Of a stretch of DNA of 64,000 bases, positions 56,498 through 64,000 are shown piece by piece. Made by a program: the position numbers and the translations under genes. Source of the stretch: Izhakiella australiensis (GTDB lineage Bacteria > Pseudomonadota > Gammaproteobacteria > Enterobacterales > Enterobacteriaceae); contig NZ_MRUL01000006.1 in NCBI RefSeq assembly GCF_002006995.1, positions 124,001-188,000 of the forward strand, in the 5' to 3' direction. The notes under the pieces are model-generated. The model had not been told where the DNA came from. It saw nothing but the letters and a program-made list of their open reading frames with translations, and searched no databases. Position 1 is the stretch's first letter. The number at the start of each line of letters is the position of its first letter.

Positions 56498-56511
56498 TTA
56501 TTAGCTCCTGG

Positions 56512-57660
56512 TTACCTGGCGGTAGAACGATAAGCTTTAATCAGCTCAATAAAATGGTCGAACAGCGGCGCGGCATCGTGCGGTCCCGGGCTCGCCTCCG
56601 GGTGACCCTGGAAGCTGAAAGCAGGCTTATCGGTGCGATGAATGCCCTGTACCGTATGGTCAAACAGCGACTTATGGGTGATGCGCAGATTCGCTGGCAG
56701 GTCGTTTTCATCAACCGCGAAGCCGTGGTTTTGGGCAGTGATCATGACGGTGCTGTTATTCAGATCTTTTACCGGGTGGTTACCGCCGTGATGGCCGAGC
56801 TTCATCTTTACCGTCCGCGCGCCGCTGGCTAGCGCCAGCAGTTGATGACCGAGACAGATGCCAAACAGCGGTATCTCGGTGGTCAAAAAGGTTTTAATCG
56901 CCGAGATGGCATACTCGCAAGGCTCTGGATCGCCAGGGCCGTTCGAGAGGAAGATGCCGTCCGGGTTCATTTTCAGCACCTCGTCGGCTGGCGTCTGTGC
57001 CGGAACCACCGTCAGGCGGCAGCCGCGGTCGACCAGCATACGCAGGATGTTGCGCTTAGCGCCGTAATCGTAGGCCACGACATGAAAAGGCAGTTCGGCG
57101 GCAGTTTGCGCTTCCGGCAAACCGCCTTCGAGTTGCCAGCTCCCCTGCTGCCAGCTGTAAGGTGCCGCCACCGAGACCTCTTTCGCCAGGTCCATCCCTT
57201 TCAGGCCGGGGAAGGCCTGTGCCTTCTGCAGTGCCAGTGCGTCGTCCGGATTATCCCCGGCGATAATACAGCCATTCTGCGCGCCCTTTTCACGCAGCAA
57301 GCGCGTCAGCTTACGGGTATCAATGTCGGCAATCGCCACGATGTTATGGCGCTTGAGATAGTCAGACAGGCTTTCTTCATTGCGGAAATTGCTGGCAATC
57401 AACGGCAGGTCGCGAATTATCAGTCCCTGCGCGTGAACCTGTGAGGATTCTTCATCAGCGGCGTTGGTGCCGACGTTGCCAATATGGGGATAAGTGAGAG
57501 TAACGAGCTGGCGGGAATAGGAGGGATCAGTGAGGATTTCTTGATAACCGGTCATCGAGGTGTTGAAAACGACTTCCCCCACTGCCGACCCTTCTGCTCC
57601 AATGGCCCGACCGTGGAATTGGGTTCCGTCTTCCAGAACCAATAGCGCTGACTTAATCAA
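56512..57660 (-). CDS. carA: Carbamoyl-phosphate synthase small chain
   Basis: CarA is the glutaminase subunit that feeds ammonia to CarB. I start at TTG 57660, giving [21 protein letters not shown] and 382 residues as in E. coli, where carA also starts with TTG; GGAGG is 6 bp upstream. A longer ATG-initiated frame would run through the promoter's ARG boxes. The class I amidotransferase triad is visible: Cys in [12 protein letters not shown] near 269, and His and Glu in [11 protein letters not shown] near 353. Confidence 0.97.
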   Translation of the reverse strand: MIKSALLVLEDGTQFHGRAIGAEGSAVGEVVFNTSMTGYQEILTDPSYSRQLVTLTYPHIGNVGTNAADEESSQVHAQGLIIRDLPLIASNFRNEESLSDYLKRHNIVAIADIDTRKLTRLLREKGAQNGCIIAGDNPDDALALQKAQAFPGLKGMDLAKEVSVAAPYSWQQGSWQLEGGLPEAQTAAELPFHVVAYDYGAKRNILRMLVDRGCRLTVVPAQTPADEVLKMNPDGIFLSNGPGDPEPCEYAISAIKTFLTTEIPLFGICLGHQLLALASGARTVKMKLGHHGGNHPVKDLNNSTVMITAQNHGFAVDENDLPANLRITHKSLFDHTVQGIHRTDKPAFSFQGHPEASPGPHDAAPLFDHFIELIKAYRSTAR

Positions 57661-57671
57661 AACGTCCTCCG

Positions 57672-57709
57672 GAGAATAAAAAGTCAATATATTTGCATAT
57701 TAATTCATA
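57672..57709 (-). promoter_or_regulatory. ARG boxes of the carAB operon
   Basis: On the minus strand TATGAATTAATATGCAAA (57709-57692) closely follows the ArgR box pattern, and TATTGACTTTTTATTCTC (57689-57672) is a second, weaker copy 2 bp on. The pair sits directly before the carA ribosome-binding site, as at carP2 of E. coli, where ArgR with arginine represses. Confidence 0.85.
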
Positions 57710-57768
57710 GTCAGAGGCTAATCAATGCAAAAACCGCCTGACCGGTCAATTTTTGGCAAATTGCGCGC

Positions 57769-57797
57769 ATTCTACGGTTCCCCCTCCAGCTTGTCCA
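57769..57797 (-). promoter_or_regulatory. Upstream carAB promoter (P1-like)
   Basis: TGGACA (57797-57792) and TAGAAT (57774-57769) on the minus strand are spaced by 17 bp, both at five of six consensus positions. The location upstream of the ARG boxes corresponds to the pyrimidine-controlled carP1 of E. coli. Confidence 0.75.
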
Positions 57798-57937
57798 CAT
57801 CAGAAGGTGATTTTTTTATGTTTTTATGTCACTGAGTGCATTTAACGGCCATTTGCCCTGAAAAAGCACATTAATAGCAGGAAAAATCTCGTTTAAGGGT
57901 GAGTTATTCATAACAGTGGGTAAGCAAGGAAAAAAAG

Positions 57938-57953
57938 TGGACCAAATGGTCAA
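57938..57953 (-). promoter_or_regulatory. RutR-type box upstream of carAB
   Basis: On the minus strand TTGACCATTTGGTCCA fits the RutR palindrome TTGACCA-NN-TGGTCAA with one mismatch. In E. coli RutR activates carP1 unless uracil is present; the site lies about 140 bp upstream of the P1 -35 here. Confidence 0.8.
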
Positions 57954-58043
57954 AAACAGCATTCAACCACCAGACTTTCAGCCAAATAAAGGTAAAAAAA
58001 AGAGTAATAGATTGAAAATTAAATTAAGCTTGTGATTATATAA

Positions 58044-58074
58044 AAAACAAAAAGGGCAATAACATTATTGCCCT
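58044..58074 (-). terminator. Rho-independent terminator of dapB
   Basis: AGGGCAATAA and TTATTGCCCT form a perfect 10-bp stem with a 2-nt loop; on the minus strand TTTTTGTTTTTT follows. It lies 52 bp after the dapB stop and insulates carAB. Confidence 0.93.
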
Positions 58075-58125
58075 GCCAATCAGTAAATTACGATTGAAAT
58101 AACCACATCACAATGGTAATAAAAA

Positions 58126-58953
<828 letters not shown>

Positions 58954-59100
58954 TTATTCCTGCAAACGTTATCTGCTGTTACCACTTCAGGTTAACGGCG
59001 CTGCGTTACCTGTGCCACCTTTAAACTCGCATAATAAGAATTTCAGCGAAAGTGAAAGGTATTATCAGTAAAACAAATTTTGTATGGGAAATGTAATGGC

Positions 59101-59145
59101 AAAAAAGATAACCCCCGGCGCTGGCAAGTGCCGTCACCGGGGGTT
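59101..59145 (-). terminator. Terminator after ispH
   Basis: AACCCCCGG (59110-59118) and CCGGGGGTT (59137-59145) form a 9-bp stem; on the minus strand TATCTTTTTT follows. It lies 22 bp after the ispH stop and ends the ileS-lspA-fkpB-ispH operon. Confidence 0.88.
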
Positions 59146-59167
59146 TGGAGATCGGATGGACAGGCCG

Positions 59168-60121
59168 TTATACGACCTGACGCACCTCAACGCGCAGTTC
59201 TTTAGGTACTTCGAAGACGATGCTTTCTTCGCGGCCAATCAGCTCGATCGCGGGCTCACCGCCCAGCTCGCGCAAGCGCTGAATCACCTGCTGGACCAGA
59301 ACATCCGGCGCTGAAGCACCGGCGGTGACGCCAATACATTCCACGCCTTTGACCCACTCTTCCTGAATGTCATCAGCGGAATCAATCAGCTTTGCCAGCT
59401 TGCCGGCGCGCTGCGCCAGCTCAGCCAGTCGATTAGAATTTGAAGAGTTTTTAGAACCCACGACCAGCACCACCTGCGCTTCAGCAGAAAGATGACGCAC
59501 CGCTTCCTGGCGATTCGTCGTGGCATAACAGATGTCATCTTTACGCGGGCCGATAATTTTAGGAAAGCGTTCGCGCAGCGCATCAATAACATCGTAAGTG
59601 TCGTCAACGGAGAGCGTGGTCTGAGTCATAAAACACAGGTTATTTTCATCTTTAACCTGTAGCTTCCATACGTCTGCCGGTGATTCCACCAGGTACATTC
59701 CACCAGCAGTATTATTGTACTGCCCCATGGTACCTTCCACTTCCGGATGCCCGGCATGGCCGATGAGAATCGCTTCCACGCCTTTACGGCTGGCGCGCGC
59801 CACTTCCATATGCACTTTGGTAACCAAAGGACAGGTGGCGTCAAACAGCATCGTCAGATGACGCGCTTTGGCTTCCGCGCGCACCGCCTGTGAAACGCCG
59901 TGCGCGGAAAAAATCAGGATCGCGCCGTCTGGCACTTCTGAAATTTGCTCAATAAAAACCGCGCCCCGTTCACGCAGGCTGTTAACTACATAGCGGTTAT
60001 GCACCACCTCATGGCGTACATAGATCGGCGCACCGTACATTTCCAGCGCGCGCTCAACGATGCTGATGGCACGATCCACACCGGCGCAAAAGCCGCGCGG
60101 ATTAGCTAACAGTATTCGCAT
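59168..60121 (-). CDS. ispH: 4-hydroxy-3-methylbut-2-enyl diphosphate reductase
   Basis: IspH (LytB) performs the last step of the MEP isoprenoid pathway, giving IPP and DMAPP through a [4Fe-4S] cluster. The 317-residue protein has the three cluster cysteines in [11 protein letters not shown] near residue 12, [11 protein letters not shown] near 96 and ICYATTNRQ near 197, and the catalytic Glu region GTMGQYNN. It overlaps fkpB by 20 bp. Confidence 0.98.
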   Translation of the reverse strand: MRILLANPRGFCAGVDRAISIVERALEMYGAPIYVRHEVVHNRYVVNSLRERGAVFIEQISEVPDGAILIFSAHGVSQAVRAEAKARHLTMLFDATCPLVTKVHMEVARASRKGVEAILIGHAGHPEVEGTMGQYNNTAGGMYLVESPADVWKLQVKDENNLCFMTQTTLSVDDTYDVIDALRERFPKIIGPRKDDICYATTNRQEAVRHLSAEAQVVLVVGSKNSSNSNRLAELAQRAGKLAKLIDSADDIQEEWVKGVECIGVTAGASAPDVLVQQVIQRLRELGGEPAIELIGREESIVFEVPKELRVEVRQVV

Positions 60122-60572
60122 CAGGAGCCTCCAGGTCGGGGTCTATTTCCAGCACCTCGACCTCAAAATGAACCGTCTGCCCGGACAGCGGATGATTAAA
60201 ATCTACGGTGATCGAGTCACCGGAAATTTCGCGAATTACACCGGGCATTTCACTGCCATCCATCGCAGTAAATAGCATAATCGCGCCGATCTCAGGTTCG
60301 CCAGCGGCAACAAAATCACGCCGCGAGAAATACTGAATCAGATCGGGGCTGGTCTGCCCGAAAGCCGCATCGGGCGCCAGAGGAAAGCTTGTTTTATCGC
60401 CGACGCGCAGCCCAACCAGCTGCGCTTCCAGTCCATCGGAAAGGCTGCCGTCGCCCAGGCGAAACAGCGCCGGCTTGCCGTTATTGCGCGTTGACTCGGC
60501 GGTGGAGCCATCTTCCAGCTTCAACACGAAATGTACAAGCACCGCGCTGTCACGCTGCACAGAATCAGACAT
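60102..60572 (-). CDS. fkpB: FKBP-type peptidyl-prolyl isomerase (SlpA-like)
   Basis: FkpB is a small cytoplasmic FKBP-fold prolyl isomerase and chaperone of the SlpA/SlyD group. The 156-residue protein (E. coli 149) shows the split FKBP domain, [14 protein letters not shown] and [21 protein letters not shown], around an inserted flap with [13 protein letters not shown], then [26 protein letters not shown] seven-residue C-terminal extension, which lies largely within the ispH overlap, explains the extra length. Confidence 0.96.
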   Translation of the reverse strand: MSDSVQRDSAVLVHFVLKLEDGSTAESTRNNGKPALFRLGDGSLSDGLEAQLVGLRVGDKTSFPLAPDAAFGQTSPDLIQYFSRRDFVAAGEPEIGAIMLFTAMDGSEMPGVIREISGDSITVDFNHPLSGQTVHFEVEVLEIDPDLEAPDANTVS

Positions 60573-60575
60573 AAC

Positions 60576-61082
60576 CTAACCTTTATCACTCGTCTGTTTG
60601 CCGGACGGCGTGGCAAATCCTTCCAGTACGATCAGCGACGCACCGATACAGATAGCACAGTCGGCAATATTGAAGGTCGCGAAGTGCCACTCTCCGACGT
60701 AGAAGTCGATAAAATCGACGACAAATCCGTGATATGCCCGGTCAAACAGGTTGCCCAGCGCGCCGCCGATAATCAGCGCGTAGGCGATGTTGTTCAGCCT
60801 CTTCGCCGCCGCCGTGCGGTACATGATTACCAGCAGCGACACCACGATTGCGATAGCAATACCGGCAAAGAACCAGCGCTGCCAGCCGCCTTTGTCGGCG
60901 AGAAAGCTAAACGCCGCACCGTAATTGTGAGCATAAAACAGGTTAAAAAACGGAATGACCGGCAGCGTCTCATGCAGCATCATGTGGTTAATCACCCACT
61001 GTTTGCTGGCGAAATCAACGCCAATCACTACCACCACCAGCCACAGCCAGCGTAATCCGGTTGATAATAAAGGCTTACTCAT
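60576..61082 (-). CDS. lspA: Prolipoprotein signal peptidase
   Basis: LspA cleaves signal peptides of lipoproteins after lipid modification at the inner membrane. The 168-residue protein has four hydrophobic helices and the two catalytic aspartates in [19 protein letters not shown] near residues 120-145, with the conserved [12 protein letters not shown] near 55. It overlaps ileS by one base and precedes fkpB by 3 bp, the classic enteric arrangement. Confidence 0.97.
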   Translation of the reverse strand: MSKPLLSTGLRWLWLVVVVIGVDFASKQWVINHMMLHETLPVIPFFNLFYAHNYGAAFSFLADKGGWQRWFFAGIAIAIVVSLLVIMYRTAAAKRLNNIAYALIIGGALGNLFDRAYHGFVVDFIDFYVGEWHFATFNIADCAICIGASLIVLEGFATPSGKQTSDKG

Positions 61083-63898
61083 CAGGCAAACTTACGCTCT
61101 TCACCGTTACCGGCTACGTTGGTGACACAGCGGCCACAAAGTTCAGGATGCTCAGCATCCTGACCGACATCATTAGTATAGTGCCAGCAGCGCGGACACT
61201 TACTACCTTCAGCTTTATGCAGCGCGATCTTCAGCCCTTTTAGCTGTTCGCTCTGCTGCGCTTCTTCCGGCGCCAGGGCGAAGTCCGCTACCTGCGCGCC
61301 AGAGGTCAGCAGCACAAAGCGCAGCTCGTTGCCGAGGCTGGTCAGTTTGGCCGCCAGCGCGTGATCAGCATACAGAGTGACCGCCGCTTCCAGCGCGCCG
61401 CCGATACGCTTATCGTTACGCGCCTGCTCCAGCACCTTATTGACTTCGCCGCGCACGCTGAGCAGGTCTGCCCAGAACGTATCGTTCATCGGCTCGTTAT
61501 CCGCCAGGCCGAACAGGCCATCGAACCACTCCTCGGTAAACACATACTGTGCGCGCTTGCCGGGCAAATAGCTCCAGATTTCATCGGCGGTGAAAGAAAG
61601 AATCGGCGCCATCCAGCGCACCAGCGCTTCCACGATATACCACAGTGCCGTCTGGCAGCTGCGCCGCGCAACGCCGTCGCTTTTCGCGGTGTACTGGCGG
61701 TCCTTAATGATATCCAGATAGAAAGAGCCCATTTCTATCGAGCAGAACTGCATCAGACGCTGAATGACCTCATGGAAGTCGTAGCTGGCATAGGAGGCAA
61801 TGATATCCTGCTGCGCCGCTTGCGCCCGGCCAACGGCCCAGCGATCGACCACCACCATCTCTTCCGGCTTCACCAGGTCGGTTTCCGGATTAAAGCCGGC
61901 AAGGTTCGCCAGCAGGAAGCGCGCGGTATTACGAATACGACGATAGGCATCCGCCGATCGTTTGAGGATCTCATCGGAAACCGCCATCTCACCGGAGTAA
62001 TCGGTTGAGGCGACCCACAGGCGCAGAATATCCGCCCCCAGCTTATCCATCACGTCCTGCGGCGCGACGGTGTTGCCGATGGATTTTGACATCTTGCGGC
62101 CCTGACCATCGACGGTGAAGCCGTGCGTCAGAACCTGGCGGTATGGCGCTTTGTTTTTCATCGCCACGCCAATCATCAGCGACGACATAAACCAGCCGCG
62201 GTGCTGATCCGAGCCTTCCAGATACATATCCGGCTGATGGCCTTCAAACTCAGGACGGTTATCCACCACGGAAAAACTGGTGGAGCCGGAATCAAACCAG
62301 ACGTCGAGCGTATCCGGTACTTTTACGTAGCTATCAGCCTCATCGCCCATCAGCTCGTGCGCATCGAGATCCCACCATGCCTGAATGCCATCCTGCTCAA
62401 CGCGCTGCGCGACTTTTTCCATCAGCGCCAGGGTATCAGGATGCAGCTGCTCGGTGTCTTTATGTACGAACAGCGCCATCGGCACACCCCAGGTACGCTG
62501 ACGGGAGATGCACCAATCCGGGCGATTCGCCACCATCGACTCAATGCGCGCCTGGCCCCAGCCGGGGATCCACTGTACGCCTTTAATTTCCTTCAGCGAC
62601 TGCGCGCGCAGCCCTTTCTGATCCATGCTGACGAACCACTGCGGCGTAGCGCGGAAGATGATCGGGGTTTTGTGGCGCCAGCAGTGCGGATAGCTGTGCA
62701 GCATTTTTTCCACGTGCAGCAGCGCGCCTTTTTCTTTTAACAGCTCAACCACCAGATCGTTGGCTTTAAATACGTTAACGCCGTCAAGTGTCGGGTAGGT
62801 GCCCGGCAGATAGCAGCCGTCAGGGCCGACCGGGTTGGCGATTTCAATGCCGTATTTCTGGCCGATAACGTAATCGTCAGGACCGTGGCCCGGCGCGGTG
62901 TGCACGGCGCCGGTACCGGCTTCCAGCGTGACGTGTTCGCCAAGCACCACGGGAGACAGGTGGTCCAGGAACGGATGGCGGAACTGCTGCAGCTCCAGCG
63001 CGGCGCCTTTACATTCGCCGAGCACCGTCCATTCACTGATGCCGACGCGCGCCATCACGCTGTCGACCAGGTCTTTCGCCAGAATCAGCGCCCGATCGTG
63101 AATCTGCACCAGCTGGTAATCAAATTCAGGATGCAGGGAAATCGCGCGGTTAGCCGGCATTGTCCACGGCGTGGTAGTCCAGATAACCAGATCAATCGGT
63201 CCGGTAACCCCGGCGGCGCCGAATTTCGCCTGCACCGCGCTTTTATCAGCGGCGTCGAAGGTGACGTCGATCGAAGGCGACGTTTTGTCATAGTATTCTA
63301 CTTCCGCTTCCGCCAGCGCAGAGCGGCAGTCAAGGCACCAGTGAACCGGCTTGGCGCCCTTGTGCAAATGACCATTGCCGATGATCTTCGCCAGCGCGCG
63401 AATGATGTTGGCTTCCGTCTGGAAGTTCATCGTCAGATAGGGACGTTCCCAGTCGCCGAGCACGCCGAGACGGATAAAGTCTTTTTTCTGGCCTTCAACC
63501 TGCTCTGCTGCGTACTTACGGCAGGCTTCACGAAATTCGGCGGCGCTGACTTTTTCGCCCGGCTTGCCGATCATCTGCTCGACCTTGTGCTCAATAGGCA
63601 GACCATGGCAGTCCCAGCCCGGCACGTAAGGCGAGTCAAATCCCGCCATGCCTTTAGACTTGACGATAATATCTTTCAGAATCTTATTAACTGAGTGACC
63701 AATATGAATACTGCCGTTCGCGTAAGGAGGGCCGTCGTGCAGGATAAAGGTTTTTTTCCCTTTTTTGGCCGCGCGAATGATGCCGTAAAGGTTGTCATCA
63801 TACCAGCGTTGCAGCATTCCCGGTTCGCGTTTGGCCAGATCGCCACGCATTGGGAACCCCGTTTCAGGCAAATTCAGGGTCGATTTATAGTCACTCAT
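61082..63898 (-). CDS. ileS: Isoleucyl-tRNA synthetase
   Basis: IleS charges tRNA-Ile and edits mischarged valine. The 938-residue enzyme equals the E. coli length. The class I motifs are [17 protein letters not shown] (HIGH) near residue 58 and [12 protein letters not shown] (KMSKS) near 602; the editing domain contains [10 protein letters not shown]-like [13 protein letters not shown] near 240. The C-terminal zinc finger is CPRCWHY and CGRCV. It lies between ribF and lspA. Confidence 0.98.
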   Translation of the reverse strand: MSDYKSTLNLPETGFPMRGDLAKREPGMLQRWYDDNLYGIIRAAKKGKKTFILHDGPPYANGSIHIGHSVNKILKDIIVKSKGMAGFDSPYVPGWDCHGLPIEHKVEQMIGKPGEKVSAAEFREACRKYAAEQVEGQKKDFIRLGVLGDWERPYLTMNFQTEANIIRALAKIIGNGHLHKGAKPVHWCLDCRSALAEAEVEYYDKTSPSIDVTFDAADKSAVQAKFGAAGVTGPIDLVIWTTTPWTMPANRAISLHPEFDYQLVQIHDRALILAKDLVDSVMARVGISEWTVLGECKGAALELQQFRHPFLDHLSPVVLGEHVTLEAGTGAVHTAPGHGPDDYVIGQKYGIEIANPVGPDGCYLPGTYPTLDGVNVFKANDLVVELLKEKGALLHVEKMLHSYPHCWRHKTPIIFRATPQWFVSMDQKGLRAQSLKEIKGVQWIPGWGQARIESMVANRPDWCISRQRTWGVPMALFVHKDTEQLHPDTLALMEKVAQRVEQDGIQAWWDLDAHELMGDEADSYVKVPDTLDVWFDSGSTSFSVVDNRPEFEGHQPDMYLEGSDQHRGWFMSSLMIGVAMKNKAPYRQVLTHGFTVDGQGRKMSKSIGNTVAPQDVMDKLGADILRLWVASTDYSGEMAVSDEILKRSADAYRRIRNTARFLLANLAGFNPETDLVKPEEMVVVDRWAVGRAQAAQQDIIASYASYDFHEVIQRLMQFCSIEMGSFYLDIIKDRQYTAKSDGVARRSCQTALWYIVEALVRWMAPILSFTADEIWSYLPGKRAQYVFTEEWFDGLFGLADNEPMNDTFWADLLSVRGEVNKVLEQARNDKRIGGALEAAVTLYADHALAAKLTSLGNELRFVLLTSGAQVADFALAPEEAQQSEQLKGLKIALHKAEGSKCPRCWHYTNDVGQDAEHPELCGRCVTNVAGNGEERKFA

Positions 63899-63928
63899 CA
63901 GATTCTCGATTCCGTATTTCGGTTCTGT

Positions 63929-64000
63929 TTAAACCGGTGTTTTCAGCCCAAAAAATCGGCGGGCGGTCACCACATCTTTAGCAATTTGCTGCTTCAACGC
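63929..64000 (-). CDS. ribF: Bifunctional riboflavin kinase/FAD synthetase, last 23 codons
   Basis: The window ends inside a minus-strand frame whose C-terminus reads ALKQQIAKDVVTARRFFGLK and then TPV before a TAA at 63931-63929. RibF makes FMN and FAD; the ribF-ileS-lspA order is standard in enterics, and the final residues resemble the RibF tail. Only 30 bp separate its stop from the ileS start. The assignment rests mostly on gene order because so little is visible. Confidence 0.8.
   Translation of the reverse strand, partial: ALKQQIAKDVVTARRFFGLKTPV

Noticed and set aside
57661-57687. ATG start nine codons upstream of carA
   Set aside because: It would place the carA start within the ARG boxes; the GGAGG-preceded TTG gives the family N-terminus and length.

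Overview
The window is a chromosomal segment of a gamma-proteobacterium of the order Enterobacterales. Nearly every protein can be lined up by eye with an Escherichia coli counterpart, and gene order follows the E. coli leu-dcw region (0 to 2 min) in flipped orientation. The family is probably Erwiniaceae (Pantoea, Erwinia or Mixta type). That is an inference from what is missing (araBADC, leuO, setA, kefFC, fix/cai) and from the dispersed repeats; genus cannot be settled here.

Layout. 1-8.3 kb (minus strand): start of the division and cell-wall cluster, mraZ-rsmH-ftsL-ftsI-murE-murF-mraY-murD (murD cut by the window edge), driven from a Pmra promoter with MraZ boxes. 8.7-12.2 kb (minus): cra and ilvIH. 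12.8-17.8 kb (plus): leuLABCD with its peptide attenuator. 17.8-19.7 kb: a probable short SgrS RNA divergent from sgrR. 19.7-23.6 kb: thiBPQ thiamine uptake operon behind a TPP riboswitch whose P3 arm contains four tandem 119-bp repeats. 23.6-30.7 kb: yabI, polB (LexA box), rapA, rluA. 30.7-31.6 kb: a gene-free patch of repeats and hairpins. 31.6-39.9 kb: djlA and lptD-surA-pdxA-rsmA-apaG-apaH, then folA. 40.2-53.2 kb: an accessory carbon-source island, rhaBADM, rhaSR, rhaT, aldA, lutABC and a zinc alcohol dehydrogenase, between folA and carB. 53.3-64 kb (minus): carAB, dapB, ispH-fkpB-lspA-ileS and the last 23 codons of ribF.

How the accessory genes fit together. RhaT imports L-rhamnose; RhaM, RhaA, RhaB and RhaD convert it to dihydroxyacetone phosphate and L-lactaldehyde; AldA oxidises lactaldehyde to L-lactate; LutABC oxidises L-lactate to pyruvate. 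One locus can therefore carry both halves of rhamnose to central metabolism. A sequence word shared by the rhaB, rhaT and aldA promoters suggests common control by RhaS.

The most unusual object is the thiBPQ riboswitch. Its aptamer halves lie about 500 nt apart, are joined by an 8-bp helix that closes exactly outside the repeat array, and flank four 119-bp tandem repeats. A repeat array seems to have expanded inside the variable P3 arm of a TPP riboswitch without destroying its core.
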